Assembly: GCF_001634365.1 (NCBI RefSeq)
Contig: NZ_CP014579.1
Location: 2,170,001-2,234,000 of the forward strand
DNA from: Paraburkholderia phytofirmans OLGA172
GTDB taxonomy: Bacteria > Pseudomonadota > Gammaproteobacteria > Burkholderiales > Burkholderiaceae
Direction: 5' to 3'
DNA: 64,000 nt
Shown: one piece after another, positions 9,746 to 19,098 of the stretch
Position numbering within the stretch: position 1 is the stretch's first letter
Layout: each line of letters begins with the position of its first letter
The notes under the pieces: model-generated
What the model was told of the DNA's origin: nothing
What the model saw: only the letters and a program-made list of their open reading frames with translations
Database searches by the model: none
Translations under genes and position numbers: made by a program

Positions 9746-9840
9746 GACCACTCGAAAAACCGCATGCCGTCGTGATCGGCTGCTCGCTGAGTTCACGTTC
9801 GAGTCCACGTCTATCCATTTTCTGATTTCAGGGAGTTCTC

Positions 9841-11055
9841 ATGTCAACCCAGACGTCCACCACTGCCGGCAGTGCAAGTCCGGCAAAGCTGACCAGCGGC
9901 CTGATCGCGCTGTTCGCTTTCTGTTGCGGCGCGATCGTCGCGAATCTCTACTATGCGCAACCGATTACCGAACTGATCGCGCCGGCCATCCACATGTCCG
10001 GCGGCACGGCGAGCCTGATTGTTTCATTGACGCAGATCGGCTACGCCTTCGGCCTGTTCTTTCTCGTACCGCTGGGTGACCTGCTGGAGAACCGCAAGCT
10101 GATGATCACCACCGCGCTGGTGTCGATCGTGAGTCTCGCCGCCGCGGCGTTCGCGCGCCAGCCGGGTTGGTTCCTCCTGATCTCGCTGCTGGTCGGATTT
10201 AGCTCCGTGGCCGTGCAAATCCTGATCCCGCTCGCCGCTCATCTCGCACCGGACGAAACGCGCGGCAAGGTGGTCGGCACCATCATGAGCGGACTGCTGC
10301 TCGGCATTCTGCTGTCACGGCCGATTTCCAGCATGATCGCCGGACATTTCGGCTGGCGCGCGGTGTTCGGTTCCGCTGCCGTAGTGATGACAATCGTCAC
10401 CAGCATGCTCGCGCTGACCATTCCGCGCCGGCAGCCGGATCACAAGGCTACCTACTTCGAGTTGATCGGTTCGCTCGGCCACCTGGTCCGCAACATGCCG
10501 GTTCTGCGCCATCGGTCGTTGTATCAGGCGCTGATGTTCGCTTCGTTCAGTCTCTTCTGGACCGCGATTCCCATCGAGTTGACCCGGCACTATGGGCTCT
10601 CGCAAACCGCCATCGCCATCTTCGCGCTGGTCGGTACGATCGGCGCGACCTCGGCACCGGTTGCCGGGCGGCTGGCCGACGCCGGTCATACAGTGCGCGC
10701 AACCTTGATTGCCCTCGTCGTGGGTGCGCTCGCCTACACACCGGCATTGATCCATCCGGCGTGGGGCGTAGCGGGGCTCGTCGCGACCGGCATCGTCCTC
10801 GATTTCGCCGTACAGATGAACATGGTGCTGGGGCAACGGGAAATCTATGCGTTGCATGCCGCGAGCAGAAACCGTCTGAACGCGCTGTATATGACCAGCA
10901 TCTTTGTAGGCGGCGCCTTCGGCTCTGCGCTCGCAAGCACGCTCTATGAACACGGTGGCTGGCCGCTGGTCGCCGGGGTCGCCACCGCGTTCCCCCTCAT
11001 TGCGTTAATTCACTATCTGGCGAGCGGCCGCGCGCACGCCGCTCGCATTGGTTAA
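9841..11055 (+). CDS. MFS transporter, 12-TM drug/metabolite exporter type
   Basis: The 404-residue integral membrane protein has about twelve hydrophobic segments. The first loop carries GYAFGLFFLVPLGDLLENRK, the MFS motif A region, and a later copy is GRLADAGHTVRATL. GGSCT-type and sugar-transporter motifs are absent, so a proton-driven efflux pump of the DHA1 type is likely. The ATG follows GGGAGTTCTC. It may be co-transcribed with the FrnE-like gene 95 bp upstream and controlled by the divergent LysR. The substrate is unknown. Confidence 0.87.
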   Translation: MSTQTSTTAGSASPAKLTSGLIALFAFCCGAIVANLYYAQPITELIAPAIHMSGGTASLIVSLTQIGYAFGLFFLVPLGDLLENRKLMITTALVSIVSLAAAAFARQPGWFLLISLLVGFSSVAVQILIPLAAHLAPDETRGKVVGTIMSGLLLGILLSRPISSMIAGHFGWRAVFGSAAVVMTIVTSMLALTIPRRQPDHKATYFELIGSLGHLVRNMPVLRHRSLYQALMFASFSLFWTAIPIELTRHYGLSQTAIAIFALVGTIGATSAPVAGRLADAGHTVRATLIALVVGALAYTPALIHPAWGVAGLVATGIVLDFAVQMNMVLGQREIYALHAASRNRLNALYMTSIFVGGAFGSALASTLYEHGGWPLVAGVATAFPLIALIHYLASGRAHAARIG

Positions 11056-11085
11056 GCAATCGGTCGATTCATGAAACAGGGCCCG

Positions 11086-11241
11086 CATGTGGCCCGGTTT
11101 CATGTCGTCTCCGTGCGCGCTCGCCAGTAATTCAAGCAACTCGTATGCCCGCGACCCTAGTTTGAAAGGTTGATTTGAGGCCAGAACAGGGCGTTTGTCA
11201 GGCACGATTTCCACATCGCCGATTATCATGATATTTCGCAT
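11086..11241 (-). pseudogene. Relic of a winged-helix regulator N-terminus
   Basis: The minus-strand reading MRNIMIIGDVEIVPDKR, then FKLGSRAYELLELLASAHGD, resembles the start of the OmpR/CadC-type DNA-binding domain of the large regulator encoded at 14868-17567 (GDLEID, then LRVGSRAFDILELLNNANGE). After about 50 residues the similarity stops, and nothing like an ATPase or sensor domain follows. It overlaps the end of the MFS gene's downstream region and has no partner, so it is read as a decayed fragment. Confidence 0.5.
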
Positions 11242-11353
11242 CCAGCCTGGAGCAAGCTGGCCGACGAAACACTGTGATCAGTCTCGCTTCGCCAGAGGCG
11301 CGCCTGCCATGTAGTGAGCGAGCGCGTCCAGCGAAGCGAAAGCCGAAAGAAAG

Positions 11354-11683
11354 CTATTGGCTGGCGCCTTGACCAACGCCGGCCTTTTTCTCCGCATTCT
11401 GCAAATCGGTCGGATAGTTAGGGTCGTTCCGACTCGGTTGATAACCGGCATCTTCAAGTTTCTTCAACTCCGCATTCTTCTTTGCCCGCGCCTTTTTTCG
11501 CGCTGCTTTACGCTCGGCTTTCGACGGCATTGCGCTCGACGCAGTGTCGGGTTTAACGACCACGGCCCCATTGGCCGCTGCATTTCCGCTTGCGTCTTGC
11601 GCCATGGCTGGTACGAACGACCCAGCCACCGTGGCTGTGATCGCAAGCCCAACGATGATATTTTTTGCGGTGAATAGCTTCAT
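11354..11683 (-). CDS. DUF4148 domain protein, secreted
   Basis: The 109-residue protein has a clear Sec signal peptide (MKLFTAKNIIVGLAITATVAG, cleavage near AMAQ), a low-complexity Ala/Lys-rich middle (KAERKAARKKARAKKN) and the DUF4148 core LKKLEDAGYQPSRNDPNYP followed by DLQNAEKK. The family is abundant in Burkholderiaceae and has no known function. A second member is at 58138-58449. A GAGGA ribosome site lies just upstream of the ATG at 11683. Confidence 0.8.
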   Translation of the reverse strand: MKLFTAKNIIVGLAITATVAGSFVPAMAQDASGNAAANGAVVVKPDTASSAMPSKAERKAARKKARAKKNAELKKLEDAGYQPSRNDPNYPTDLQNAEKKAGVGQGASQ

Positions 11684-11736
11684 TTCCGAAATCTCCTCTT
11701 AGATGACCCTGGCTCGGCTAAGCGACACGTACCGCC

Positions 11737-12558
11737 TCACGACTGGAGGAATTCAAGAAGATCGGCATTCACGCGATCCGCTTCGGTTGTGCACATGCCG
11801 TGGGGAGCACCAGGGTAGACCTTTAGCGTGGCGTTCTTCACGATTTTCGCGGACTTACGCCCGGCGTCGTCAATCGGGACGATCTGATCGGCATCGCCGT
11901 GCAGAATCAACGTTGGAACGTCGATTTTCTCGAGATCCGATGTGTAGTCGACCTCGGAAAACTGCTTGATGCACTCGTATTGGCCGAGGACCGATCCCAG
12001 CATCCCCTCCCGCCAGAATTCGTCGATCACGCCTTGTTCGACCTTTGCATTGGGCCGGTTATAGCCATAGAACGGTACAGCAAGTTCTTTGAAAAATTGT
12101 GACCGATTGCTCGCCGTGCTGCTACGAATGCCCTCGAATACTGACATTGGCAGGCCCGTCGGATTGGCCTCCGTCTTCAACATAAGCGGGGGCACGGCAC
12201 CGATCAGCACCATTTTCGCAACGCGCTTCGTTCCGTGCCGGCCAACGTAGTGCGCGATCTCACCGCCCCCCGTCGAGTGACCAACAAGGGTGGCGCCCTT
12301 CAGATCCAGCGCTTCAATGACAGCGGCAAGGTCATCCGCGTAAGTGTCCATCTCATTGCCATGGCTGGGTTGTGCCGACCGACCGTGGCCCCGGCGATCA
12401 TGAGCAATCACGCGATAACCTTTCTGTACCAGAAACAGCATCTGTGGGTCCCACGCATCCGCGTCAAGCGGCCAGCCGTGCGAGAACACGACCGGCTGAC
12501 CTGAGCCCCAATCCTTGTAGAAAATCTGCGTGCCGTCCTTGGTGGTAACAAAGTTCAT
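11737..12558 (-). CDS. Alpha/beta hydrolase, non-haem chloroperoxidase/esterase type
   Basis: The 273-residue protein has the alpha/beta-hydrolase fold: oxyanion region [12 protein letters not shown], nucleophile elbow GHSTGGG with Ser95, Asp in [12 protein letters not shown], and His in YPGAPHGM. The order and lengths fit bacterial cofactor-free haloperoxidase/arylesterase proteins. These are usually promiscuous esterases with perhydrolase activity; the natural substrate is not visible. The gene is divergent from an AraC-family gene 262 bp away, and a TTAA-N6-TTAA motif sits between the two. Confidence 0.88.
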   Translation of the reverse strand: MNFVTTKDGTQIFYKDWGSGQPVVFSHGWPLDADAWDPQMLFLVQKGYRVIAHDRRGHGRSAQPSHGNEMDTYADDLAAVIEALDLKGATLVGHSTGGGEIAHYVGRHGTKRVAKMVLIGAVPPLMLKTEANPTGLPMSVFEGIRSSTASNRSQFFKELAVPFYGYNRPNAKVEQGVIDEFWREGMLGSVLGQYECIKQFSEVDYTSDLEKIDVPTLILHGDADQIVPIDDAGRKSAKIVKNATLKVYPGAPHGMCTTEADRVNADLLEFLQS

Positions 12559-12751
12559 GGGGTGCGCTCCTGTATGTGCAGATGATTGCCAGAGCTTTTG
12601 CTTAACGCGGCGCCGGCAGCGTTGGAAACCGTTGAGAAGGTGGCCGCCGCGATCGCGCCGGTCATCAGCACATTGCGACGCAGAACTCCGCCCTGTGCCT
12701 AGGAAAATCGCAGGTTATGCTTGAACGACGATAAAAGTCCTGATGGACGGA

Positions 12752-12765
12752 TTAATTATTCTTAA
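12752..12765. promoter_or_regulatory. TTAA-N6-TTAA motif, copy 2
   Basis: The bases are TTAATTATTCTTAA. The site lies between the divergent hydrolase (start 12558) and AraC (start 12821) genes, 194 and 56 bp away. It matches copies 1, 3 and 4 at every fixed position. Confidence 0.4.
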
Positions 12766-12820
12766 GCATCATTACGGGCATCAGTCCGTCAAATGGCATT
12801 CCTCGCTCAGGGAGATCGCG

Positions 12821-13777
12821 ATGCCCTCGGTCTACAGCCTTGACTCTGTACCAGTCAAAGAGCGATTTGCGCGTTACCGCGATCTGGTGGAAACATACTA
12901 TGTTCCGGTCAGCGTGGAATGCAATCGCCCGGAGCGGTTTAATGCCTGGATCAACGGCACTAACCTTGGTGCAGTCACGGCCGGCACGGCGCTTCTCGGC
13001 GAGCAAGACGTCGATAGAAGGACCGAGCATATCGCGCGCTCTGAAGATGACCGGGTAAAACTCATCGTACCGCTGTCGGGTTCAATTTTTGTCACTCAGG
13101 ACTCCAGAAATACACTCATCCGTCCGGGTGAATTTTACGTCACTGATCCCACCAGACCTTACCAGGAAAGTATCGTTGAAGACTTGACGTTCCTTTACTT
13201 CCTTTTCCCGCGCAACATATTGACGTCGAAAATCAGCCGAATAGAAAACATCACGGCGACCGGTTTCGATCGTGAGCGCCCCTACGCGCGGCTTGCGGCG
13301 GATTACGCCCGAAGTCTCTCCACCGTCCTTGACACATTTGAGCAGACCGCTGCCAGTCAAGCCGGCGCAATAGCTGCCGATTTGTTCACCATGGCATTGT
13401 GGGAACGCATGGACGAGGTGAAAACTCACAGTACGGCGCATCGATCCGCGCAGTTTCGTCGAGCCAAGGCGTTCATCGACCAGCATCTCGGAGACGCGAA
13501 TCTCGATCTCGAGAAAATCGCCGCCGCGATGCAGCTTTCGACTCGTTATCTGCGCGGACTGCTTTCGGAGGGAGGCCTAAAATACCGCCGCTATGTGCTC
13601 GAGCAAAGACTGGCACGATGCGCCAAGGATCTGACGGTCGCCTGCAACTTGGATAGCTCCATTACCGAAATAGCATATAGGTGGGGGTTTTTCGACAGTC
13701 CGCACTTCAGTCGGTCATTCAAGGCGTTCTACGGAATGTCGCCTCGCGACTACCGTGCGTCAAATCAATCTCGCTAG
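12821..13777 (+). CDS. AraC-family transcriptional regulator
   Basis: The 318-residue protein has an N-terminal AraC-binding-2 type sensor domain (PVKERFARYRDLVETYYVPV, then NGTNLGAVTAGTALLGEQDV) and a C-terminal AraC DNA-binding domain at about 215-315. Helix-turn-helix 1 is DLEKIAAAMQLSTRYLRGLL and helix-turn-helix 2 is SSITEIAYRWGFFDSPHFSR, ending in the FKAFYGMSPRDYR signature. The ATG at 12821 has GGGAG about six bases in front; 26 more codons upstream are open but unlike the family. It is a paralogue of the next gene and may act on the divergent alpha/beta hydrolase. Confidence 0.88.
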   Translation: MPSVYSLDSVPVKERFARYRDLVETYYVPVSVECNRPERFNAWINGTNLGAVTAGTALLGEQDVDRRTEHIARSEDDRVKLIVPLSGSIFVTQDSRNTLIRPGEFYVTDPTRPYQESIVEDLTFLYFLFPRNILTSKISRIENITATGFDRERPYARLAADYARSLSTVLDTFEQTAASQAGAIAADLFTMALWERMDEVKTHSTAHRSAQFRRAKAFIDQHLGDANLDLEKIAAAMQLSTRYLRGLLSEGGLKYRRYVLEQRLARCAKDLTVACNLDSSITEIAYRWGFFDSPHFSRSFKAFYGMSPRDYRASNQSR

Positions 13778-13918
13778 TTCTACCTGCGTGTCCGGTTCAA
13801 CCCGCTCAAGCGCAACCCTTTACCTCTCGTTCTGAACAACAGTGGTAAGCCGCGCAGTGCGGGGGCGGAGCAACAGCGCAAGCAGCGCCCCACTCTCCTT
13901 GACACATGCATGGACGGA

Positions 13919-14884
13919 TTAGGAGTCGGTTGGGCCCTTTCGCAGCATGTAGTCGTCGGGAGATATGCCGTACGTCGCTTCAAATGCCTTGCGAAAGCAG
14001 TCGATATGCGACCACCCACCCATATTGCTGATGTCATGTACGCTGTAGACGGCGAAGCGTGCATCTGACAGCATACAAAAGCATCGCGCCAGTCTGCGCG
14101 CTTGCACGTAATCCTGGAATCCAAGACCGGCCTGTGCCGTCAGGCGGCTCACTTCCTGTGTCGAAAGGCCGAGTGCCGTCGCGACTGTCTCTGCAGATAA
14201 ACTGCGATCCGCCACACGCTCGTCGATAAAGAGCCGGATCCACAGTAACAACTCCGACGAATCCGCGTCGTTCGTTAGAGCCGGCGCATCGGTATACGCG
14301 TTAAATGCGAGCCCCAAAAGACTCAACGCATGCGCCGCCACCTGGTCGGACCGGGGACCGGAAAGCTCATCCCATACGGTCGACAGGCTGCGAACGAACT
14401 CGATCGCAAGCCGCGCATGCGGCTGATCGACGGAGTGAGCGAGGCCCGTCACTTTTTGGGTCGAGCCGATTCGGGCGACGACGTCCTCCCGGGGCACAAG
14501 CATCCACAGGAAATTGCAGTTCCTGAGTGTCAACTCTTCATAAGGACGTGCAGGATCAACGATAGCGAGTTGTCCGGGCCCAATCAGCGCCTCCTTGCCA
14601 TCCTGCCTTAGATGGATTCCGCCGGTTAAAGGCATCCAGATGCCGACAGGATCCACTGCGGAACGGCCGATGTGATATGAAGTACGGGACACACGTTGCG
14701 CTTCACTCAGAAACGCCGAGCCGACGAAGAGCCTCCCGAGTGGACGTCCATCCCACTTCGCTGTGAAGGTCTCTGTTTTTTCGCAGCTAACAGACACCGG
14801 CACATGCAAGCTTTCCGATACATCCCGCCAGTACCCATACCGCTCGGAGAGCGGAAGATCGTCAAGGTCAAATGTCGAACGCAT
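13919..14884 (-). CDS. AraC-family transcriptional regulator
   Basis: The 321-residue protein is built like the AraC protein just upstream: sensor domain from LPLSERYGYWRDVSESLHVPV with GRPLGRLFVGSAFLSEAQRV, then the DNA-binding domain with AETVATALGLSTQEVSRLTA and AVYSVHDISNMGGWSHIDCF, ending in FKAFEATYGISPDDYM-like sequence. The ATG at 14884 is preceded by GGAGATTCAGTAC. Its first bases overlap the reading frame of the interrupted winged-helix regulator upstream on the same strand, so the two were probably one transcription unit. Confidence 0.87.
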   Translation of the reverse strand: MRSTFDLDDLPLSERYGYWRDVSESLHVPVSVSCEKTETFTAKWDGRPLGRLFVGSAFLSEAQRVSRTSYHIGRSAVDPVGIWMPLTGGIHLRQDGKEALIGPGQLAIVDPARPYEELTLRNCNFLWMLVPREDVVARIGSTQKVTGLAHSVDQPHARLAIEFVRSLSTVWDELSGPRSDQVAAHALSLLGLAFNAYTDAPALTNDADSSELLLWIRLFIDERVADRSLSAETVATALGLSTQEVSRLTAQAGLGFQDYVQARRLARCFCMLSDARFAVYSVHDISNMGGWSHIDCFRKAFEATYGISPDDYMLRKGPTDS

Positions 14885-17567
14885 GTACTGAATCTCCGTG
14901 CTGTAATGTGTCTGTCCGTGGTGGGGAAATGTGTTTCACTCCCCAATACAACGGTCCATTCTCACGGGACGAAAGGATCAATTTCTTTACGCGGCACAAT
15001 TCGGCGTAAAGCCAACGCTCGCCAGTCACGTCGCCATGTTCAATTGCCTGATCGACAGCTTTCAGTGCGTTCATCGCGTCGCCACACTTCGCAAGCGCCT
15101 GGCCGTACCGGCACAACAGGAAGGTCAGCGGTGCACGGAATCCCGTTTGTGCCAGGCGCTCAATAGCGATCGAAAAAACCCGCAGTTGACCGGGGTTCGG
15201 CGATGCCGTGGCGACAACGCATTGTTCATAGCATGCGCAAACCGCAATCCATATAGGAAAGGACATCCGGGAGGCCCTCTCGCGCAAACCGGCGATCGCT
15301 TCGCGCGCCTTCACCAGGTCGCCCGACAGGATTGCCAACGGAATAGCCGCTTCGACCAGGACGTAGCACGTGACCATCTCATTGTCGTAATCGATCGCGG
15401 CCTGGAGGGTCGACTGAGCCAATTCCAGGGCGCCTTACTCCGAGCCTTGAACCCAAAGTACACGGGAGAGCGTCGCGCGTGCGACGATTCCGTGTTCGAT
15501 ATGGAACCCGGTTGCGCTCCAGCGATGCGCTGATTGATCGTAGGCAGCCAGCATCTCTTCGAGTCTGGCGCGAGCCTGTAGTTGATCGCCGAGGTAATGC
15601 AGCGTGATCCCTTCAATGCCCATGCCGAGCAGCGATTGCGTCACATCTGCCCGCCCACGCGCCAGGTCGCAGAAACGTTGAGCCATGAGCAATGCGGCCC
15701 TCGGTTCACCGCCATACTGATGTGCATTCCAAAGGCCCCATAACGCGCACGCCTCATATTCGGTGTTCCTCTGTAACACCGCATCGGCATACAGGTTCAT
15801 CCATTCATGCCGGGCTTCTGGGCCAGGACCGTTCGTATAAACAAGTCCAGCAGCCAAGGCGGCGCGCAATTTCAGTACGGAGTCCGACGGGATTTCACAA
15901 TCCATTGTCGAGTCATAAACTGCGAGTGCCTGCCTTGCACGGCTACAACATTCACTCAAAAGTGACAGATCGAAGAGGTAGGGAACAGTCGCCGACGCGA
16001 GCGCAACGCCCATAGACGGATCGCCAGACGACGAAAACGACCACTCAAGCGCTGCGCGGACGTTGCCGAGCTCACAGGAAAAGTCCGCCAGCCTTTTTTC
16101 ATCCGTTCGTTCGGTCCCGTTCGCAGGGGCCTCGCCGAACAGTGTCAGCAAATACCGTGCGTGCATAGCCGAAGCCGCATTTCGCTCGCCGTTGTCGTCA
16201 AGCTGCTGCAAAGCGTAGTCGCGGGTAGTTTCGAGAAGGCGGTAACGCCGATCATTGCCATCGAGTTGGGCCGCGACCATCGATTTACTCACCAAACCGC
16301 AGAACGCTTCGAGCGTCTCCCAAGTGGATGCGTCCTGGTCCACTGTGAGGAAGCAAATAGCATCGAAAGTAAAGCCGCCAACGAATACGCCCAAGCGGCG
16401 CAACACGGACCGCTCGATCTCGCTCAACAGCCGGTAACTCCAATCCAGCGTGGCCCTCATTGTTTGATGTCGCGGCGGTGCAGTCCGGCAACCGCCCGTA
16501 AGAATTCGTAGACGGTCGTTGAGACGATTGCCAAGCACCTCAATGCCGAGTAAGGCGGCTCTCGCAGCGGCTAGTTCGATCGCCAGCGGGATGCCGTCGA
16601 GCGCGCGACACACGGCGCCTATCAATAGAACGGTTTTCTTGTCCACCGCGAATTCAGGCGCGACGCCCTTCACCCGGGCAAGGAAGAGCTGTGCCGCACC
16701 GGTTAGCAGCACGGCGCCTTCTGTGCTTGCCGCCTCGGGTACAACGAGTGGTGGCACGGGATACAGCGTCTCATCGGGAATTCGTAAAGGCTCGCGGCTC
16801 GTCGCCAGGATGACATGCCCGGAATTTCGCAGCGCCAACGCAATGTTCGCCGCGCTGCCAACAACGTGTTCGCAGTTATCCAACACGATGAGCAGCCGCT
16901 TACCGCGCACTGCATCGACGATTGTGTTGATCGAGAGCGGTGCATTCGCGTTTTTTATGCGCAGCCCGGCGGCCGCCGCGTCGAGCGCAAATCGTTCATC
17001 CGTTACCGATGAAAACGATATCACTACGACACCGTCGGGAAACGCGGGGGCTGCTTTTCTGGCGGCTTCGATCGCGAGGCGTGTCTTGCCGATCCCCCCG
17101 GTACCGACTAGCGTCACCGTTTCACGGTGTTTCAACACAGTCAGCACTTCCGCCAACGTCAGATCGCGCCCGACGAGGTGCACGTTGCTACCGTTTGATA
17201 TGACCTGCGAGTCGTCAAAGGACGTGACCAGCGCAGCATCAGGCTGCGTATCGCGCACATGCTCCGCGCGGACTACGTTGGTGCATTGCAATAATTTATA
17301 GCCACGACCGGAAACCGTTCTGATCAATTGGCTGCTGGCACCGAAGACCTTTCTCAACGCGGAAATTTGAACCTGCAGATTGTTCTCTTCCACCACGGTT
17401 CTCGGCCAGACGACGCGCAGGATTTCATCTTTCGACACCAGTTCGCCATTGGCGTTGTTCAGAAGTTCCAGGATATCGAAAGCGCGCGAGCCCACTCGAA
17501 GTGGAGCGCCGTCGCGTCGTACTTCGCGCAGTGCGAAGTCAATTTCCAGATCACCAATGCGTAACAC
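14868..17567 (-). pseudogene. Winged-helix/ATPase (NB-ARC-like) regulator interrupted by one in-frame stop
   Basis: A GTG start at 17567 with AGGAGG in front opens a 710-codon frame. It has an OmpR/CadC-type DNA-binding domain (residues 1-95), a P-loop ATPase with Walker A GTGGIGKT (155-162) and Walker B LLIVLDN (D230), a sensor segment ATSREPLRIPDE, and TPR-like helices. Translation stops at a TAA at 15435-15437. The same frame then continues without a break for 188 more codons of TPR-like sequence (ELAQSTLQAAIDYDNEMVTC onward) to 14868. The full protein would be about 899 residues, the size expected of this regulator family. One nonsense mutation therefore explains the split. The shorter product keeps the DNA-binding and ATPase parts and could still act. 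The signal is unknown. Confidence 0.8.
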
Positions 17568-18068
17568 GGCAACCTCCTGTCTTCAAACGTATGCATACGC
17601 GGTGACCAACGAGACGTGCCAGACGACACGCTAAGTAATTCACCGGTCGTCGAATCCGGCCTAAGTGAAGTTACCCGGAACCCTAATCTTCATCGTCTCA
17701 ATGGCTGGATTGCACACCGGTTGCGCTGCACCAGTCCAGTGCATCTTAACGAGCTGAGTTCACGTTGACTTGTATTGAGTCCCACAGAAAGTTGCCTCAG
17801 ACGGAACAACGCGTGGGCTGTTCCCATTCTCGCCTTGCTTCGCTACCTCGCAATCCGCAGCATTTTTTCTGCAAGACGCCCGTGGTACCGATGCGGGCAA
17901 TGCAACTTAAGGAAATTTTAGAAGCGCTTAAGTACACCCATCGACGGCGACGCTAGCATGAACATCATCATGCTCTAGACGCTAACCGTGCTTGCACTGC
18001 CTGTCCTCGGGTGCCCTCCGTCACAACGTTGCCGCGCTTCCATGCTTTGACAAATAGGATCGGGAGAT
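17568..18068. other. Intergenic region, no gene seen
   Basis: This 500-bp gap separates the minus-strand winged-helix regulator from the plus-strand LysR start and should hold both promoters. No convincing coding sequence was found. Two CTTAAG-containing segments (about 17906 and 17927) are loose relatives of the TTAA-N6-TTAA motif found elsewhere in the window. Confidence 0.4.
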
Positions 18069-18159
18069 ATGGACACGCTTAACGCAATGAAAGTCTTCGT
18101 ACGAATCGTCGAAGCGGGGTGACCTTGCCCCCGTTCCGCGAATCCCATAACCGAGGGAA

Positions 18160-19050
18160 TTATGCGGCTCGTCCCTGCTGAGCCGCGAACCAGTTTTTCT
18201 CGAATGTCATGGGACTGACGTAGTCGAGTGTCGAGTGCAACCGGCGTGCATTGTAAAAGCTCAGCCAGTCAATCACCTCATCCATTGCAGCACGCCGCGT
18301 GGTGAAGTGTCGTCCATGCATACGAGCTACCTTCAGCGAACCCCACAGGCTTTCCGTCGGCGCGTTGTCCCAGCAATCGCCGCGTCGGCTCATCGACGAG
18401 CGCATGCCGTAGGCCTTCAGCGTGTCCTGGAACAGGCCGCCGCAATACTGGCTGCCCCGGTCGCTATGCACGATTACACCAGCCTCGGGGCGACGCCGGA
18501 ACCACGCCATGCGTAGCGCGTCTGTGACCAACTCCGCTTTCATGTGCGGCTGCATCGACCAGCCCACCACCTGCCGGCTGAACATGTCGATGATGACCGC
18601 GAGGTACACCCAGCCTTCGGCTGTCGCCAGATAGGTAATATCGCTCGTCCAGACCTGATTCGGCGCCGACGCCGTGAAGTCGCGCCCCAGTAGATTCGGT
18701 GCAACCGGCAGGTTGTGATTCGAGTTCGTCGTCGCGATGTACTTGCGCTTGTGCCGTGCACGAATGCCATGCTGCGCCATCAGCTTGCGAACCCGCTCCT
18801 TGCCCACGCGCACGCCGCGCGCGAGCAGTTCCTTCCACATGCGCGGCCAGCCGTATTCGCCCTTGACCTGCGCGTGAATCGCCTTGATGTGCGCGAGCAG
18901 GGCATCGTTGCTCATGTAGCCTCTTTGCGGCTTGTCCTTGGCGCTGCGTTGCTGGCGCTGATGATATCCGCTGGGGCTGACTTCGAGCGCTTCACACAGT
19001 ACTGAAACTGGCCAGTGGTGTCGATTCCGGTCAATGAACGCGCACTTCAC
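18160..19050 (-). CDS. IS3-family transposase OrfB, DDE integrase core
   Basis: This 296-residue transposase has an HTH_21-type N-terminus (HHWPVSVLCEALEVSPSGYH) and an rve integrase core with the DDE residues in [22 protein letters not shown] and CWDNAPTESLWGSLK. The C-terminus has the YNARRLHSTLDYVSP signature. The frame begins where orfA ends (ATGTGAAG overlap) and is intact. OrfA upstream is split, so the normal OrfAB product cannot be made from this copy. Confidence 0.9.
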   Translation of the reverse strand: MKCAFIDRNRHHWPVSVLCEALEVSPSGYHQRQQRSAKDKPQRGYMSNDALLAHIKAIHAQVKGEYGWPRMWKELLARGVRVGKERVRKLMAQHGIRARHKRKYIATTNSNHNLPVAPNLLGRDFTASAPNQVWTSDITYLATAEGWVYLAVIIDMFSRQVVGWSMQPHMKAELVTDALRMAWFRRRPEAGVIVHSDRGSQYCGGLFQDTLKAYGMRSSMSRRGDCWDNAPTESLWGSLKVARMHGRHFTTRRAAMDEVIDWLSFYNARRLHSTLDYVSPMTFEKNWFAAQQGRAA

Positions 19051-19098
19051 ATCGACTCCTTCGCGAAGTACGCTGCGGCTTTCCTAAGAAACACACCT

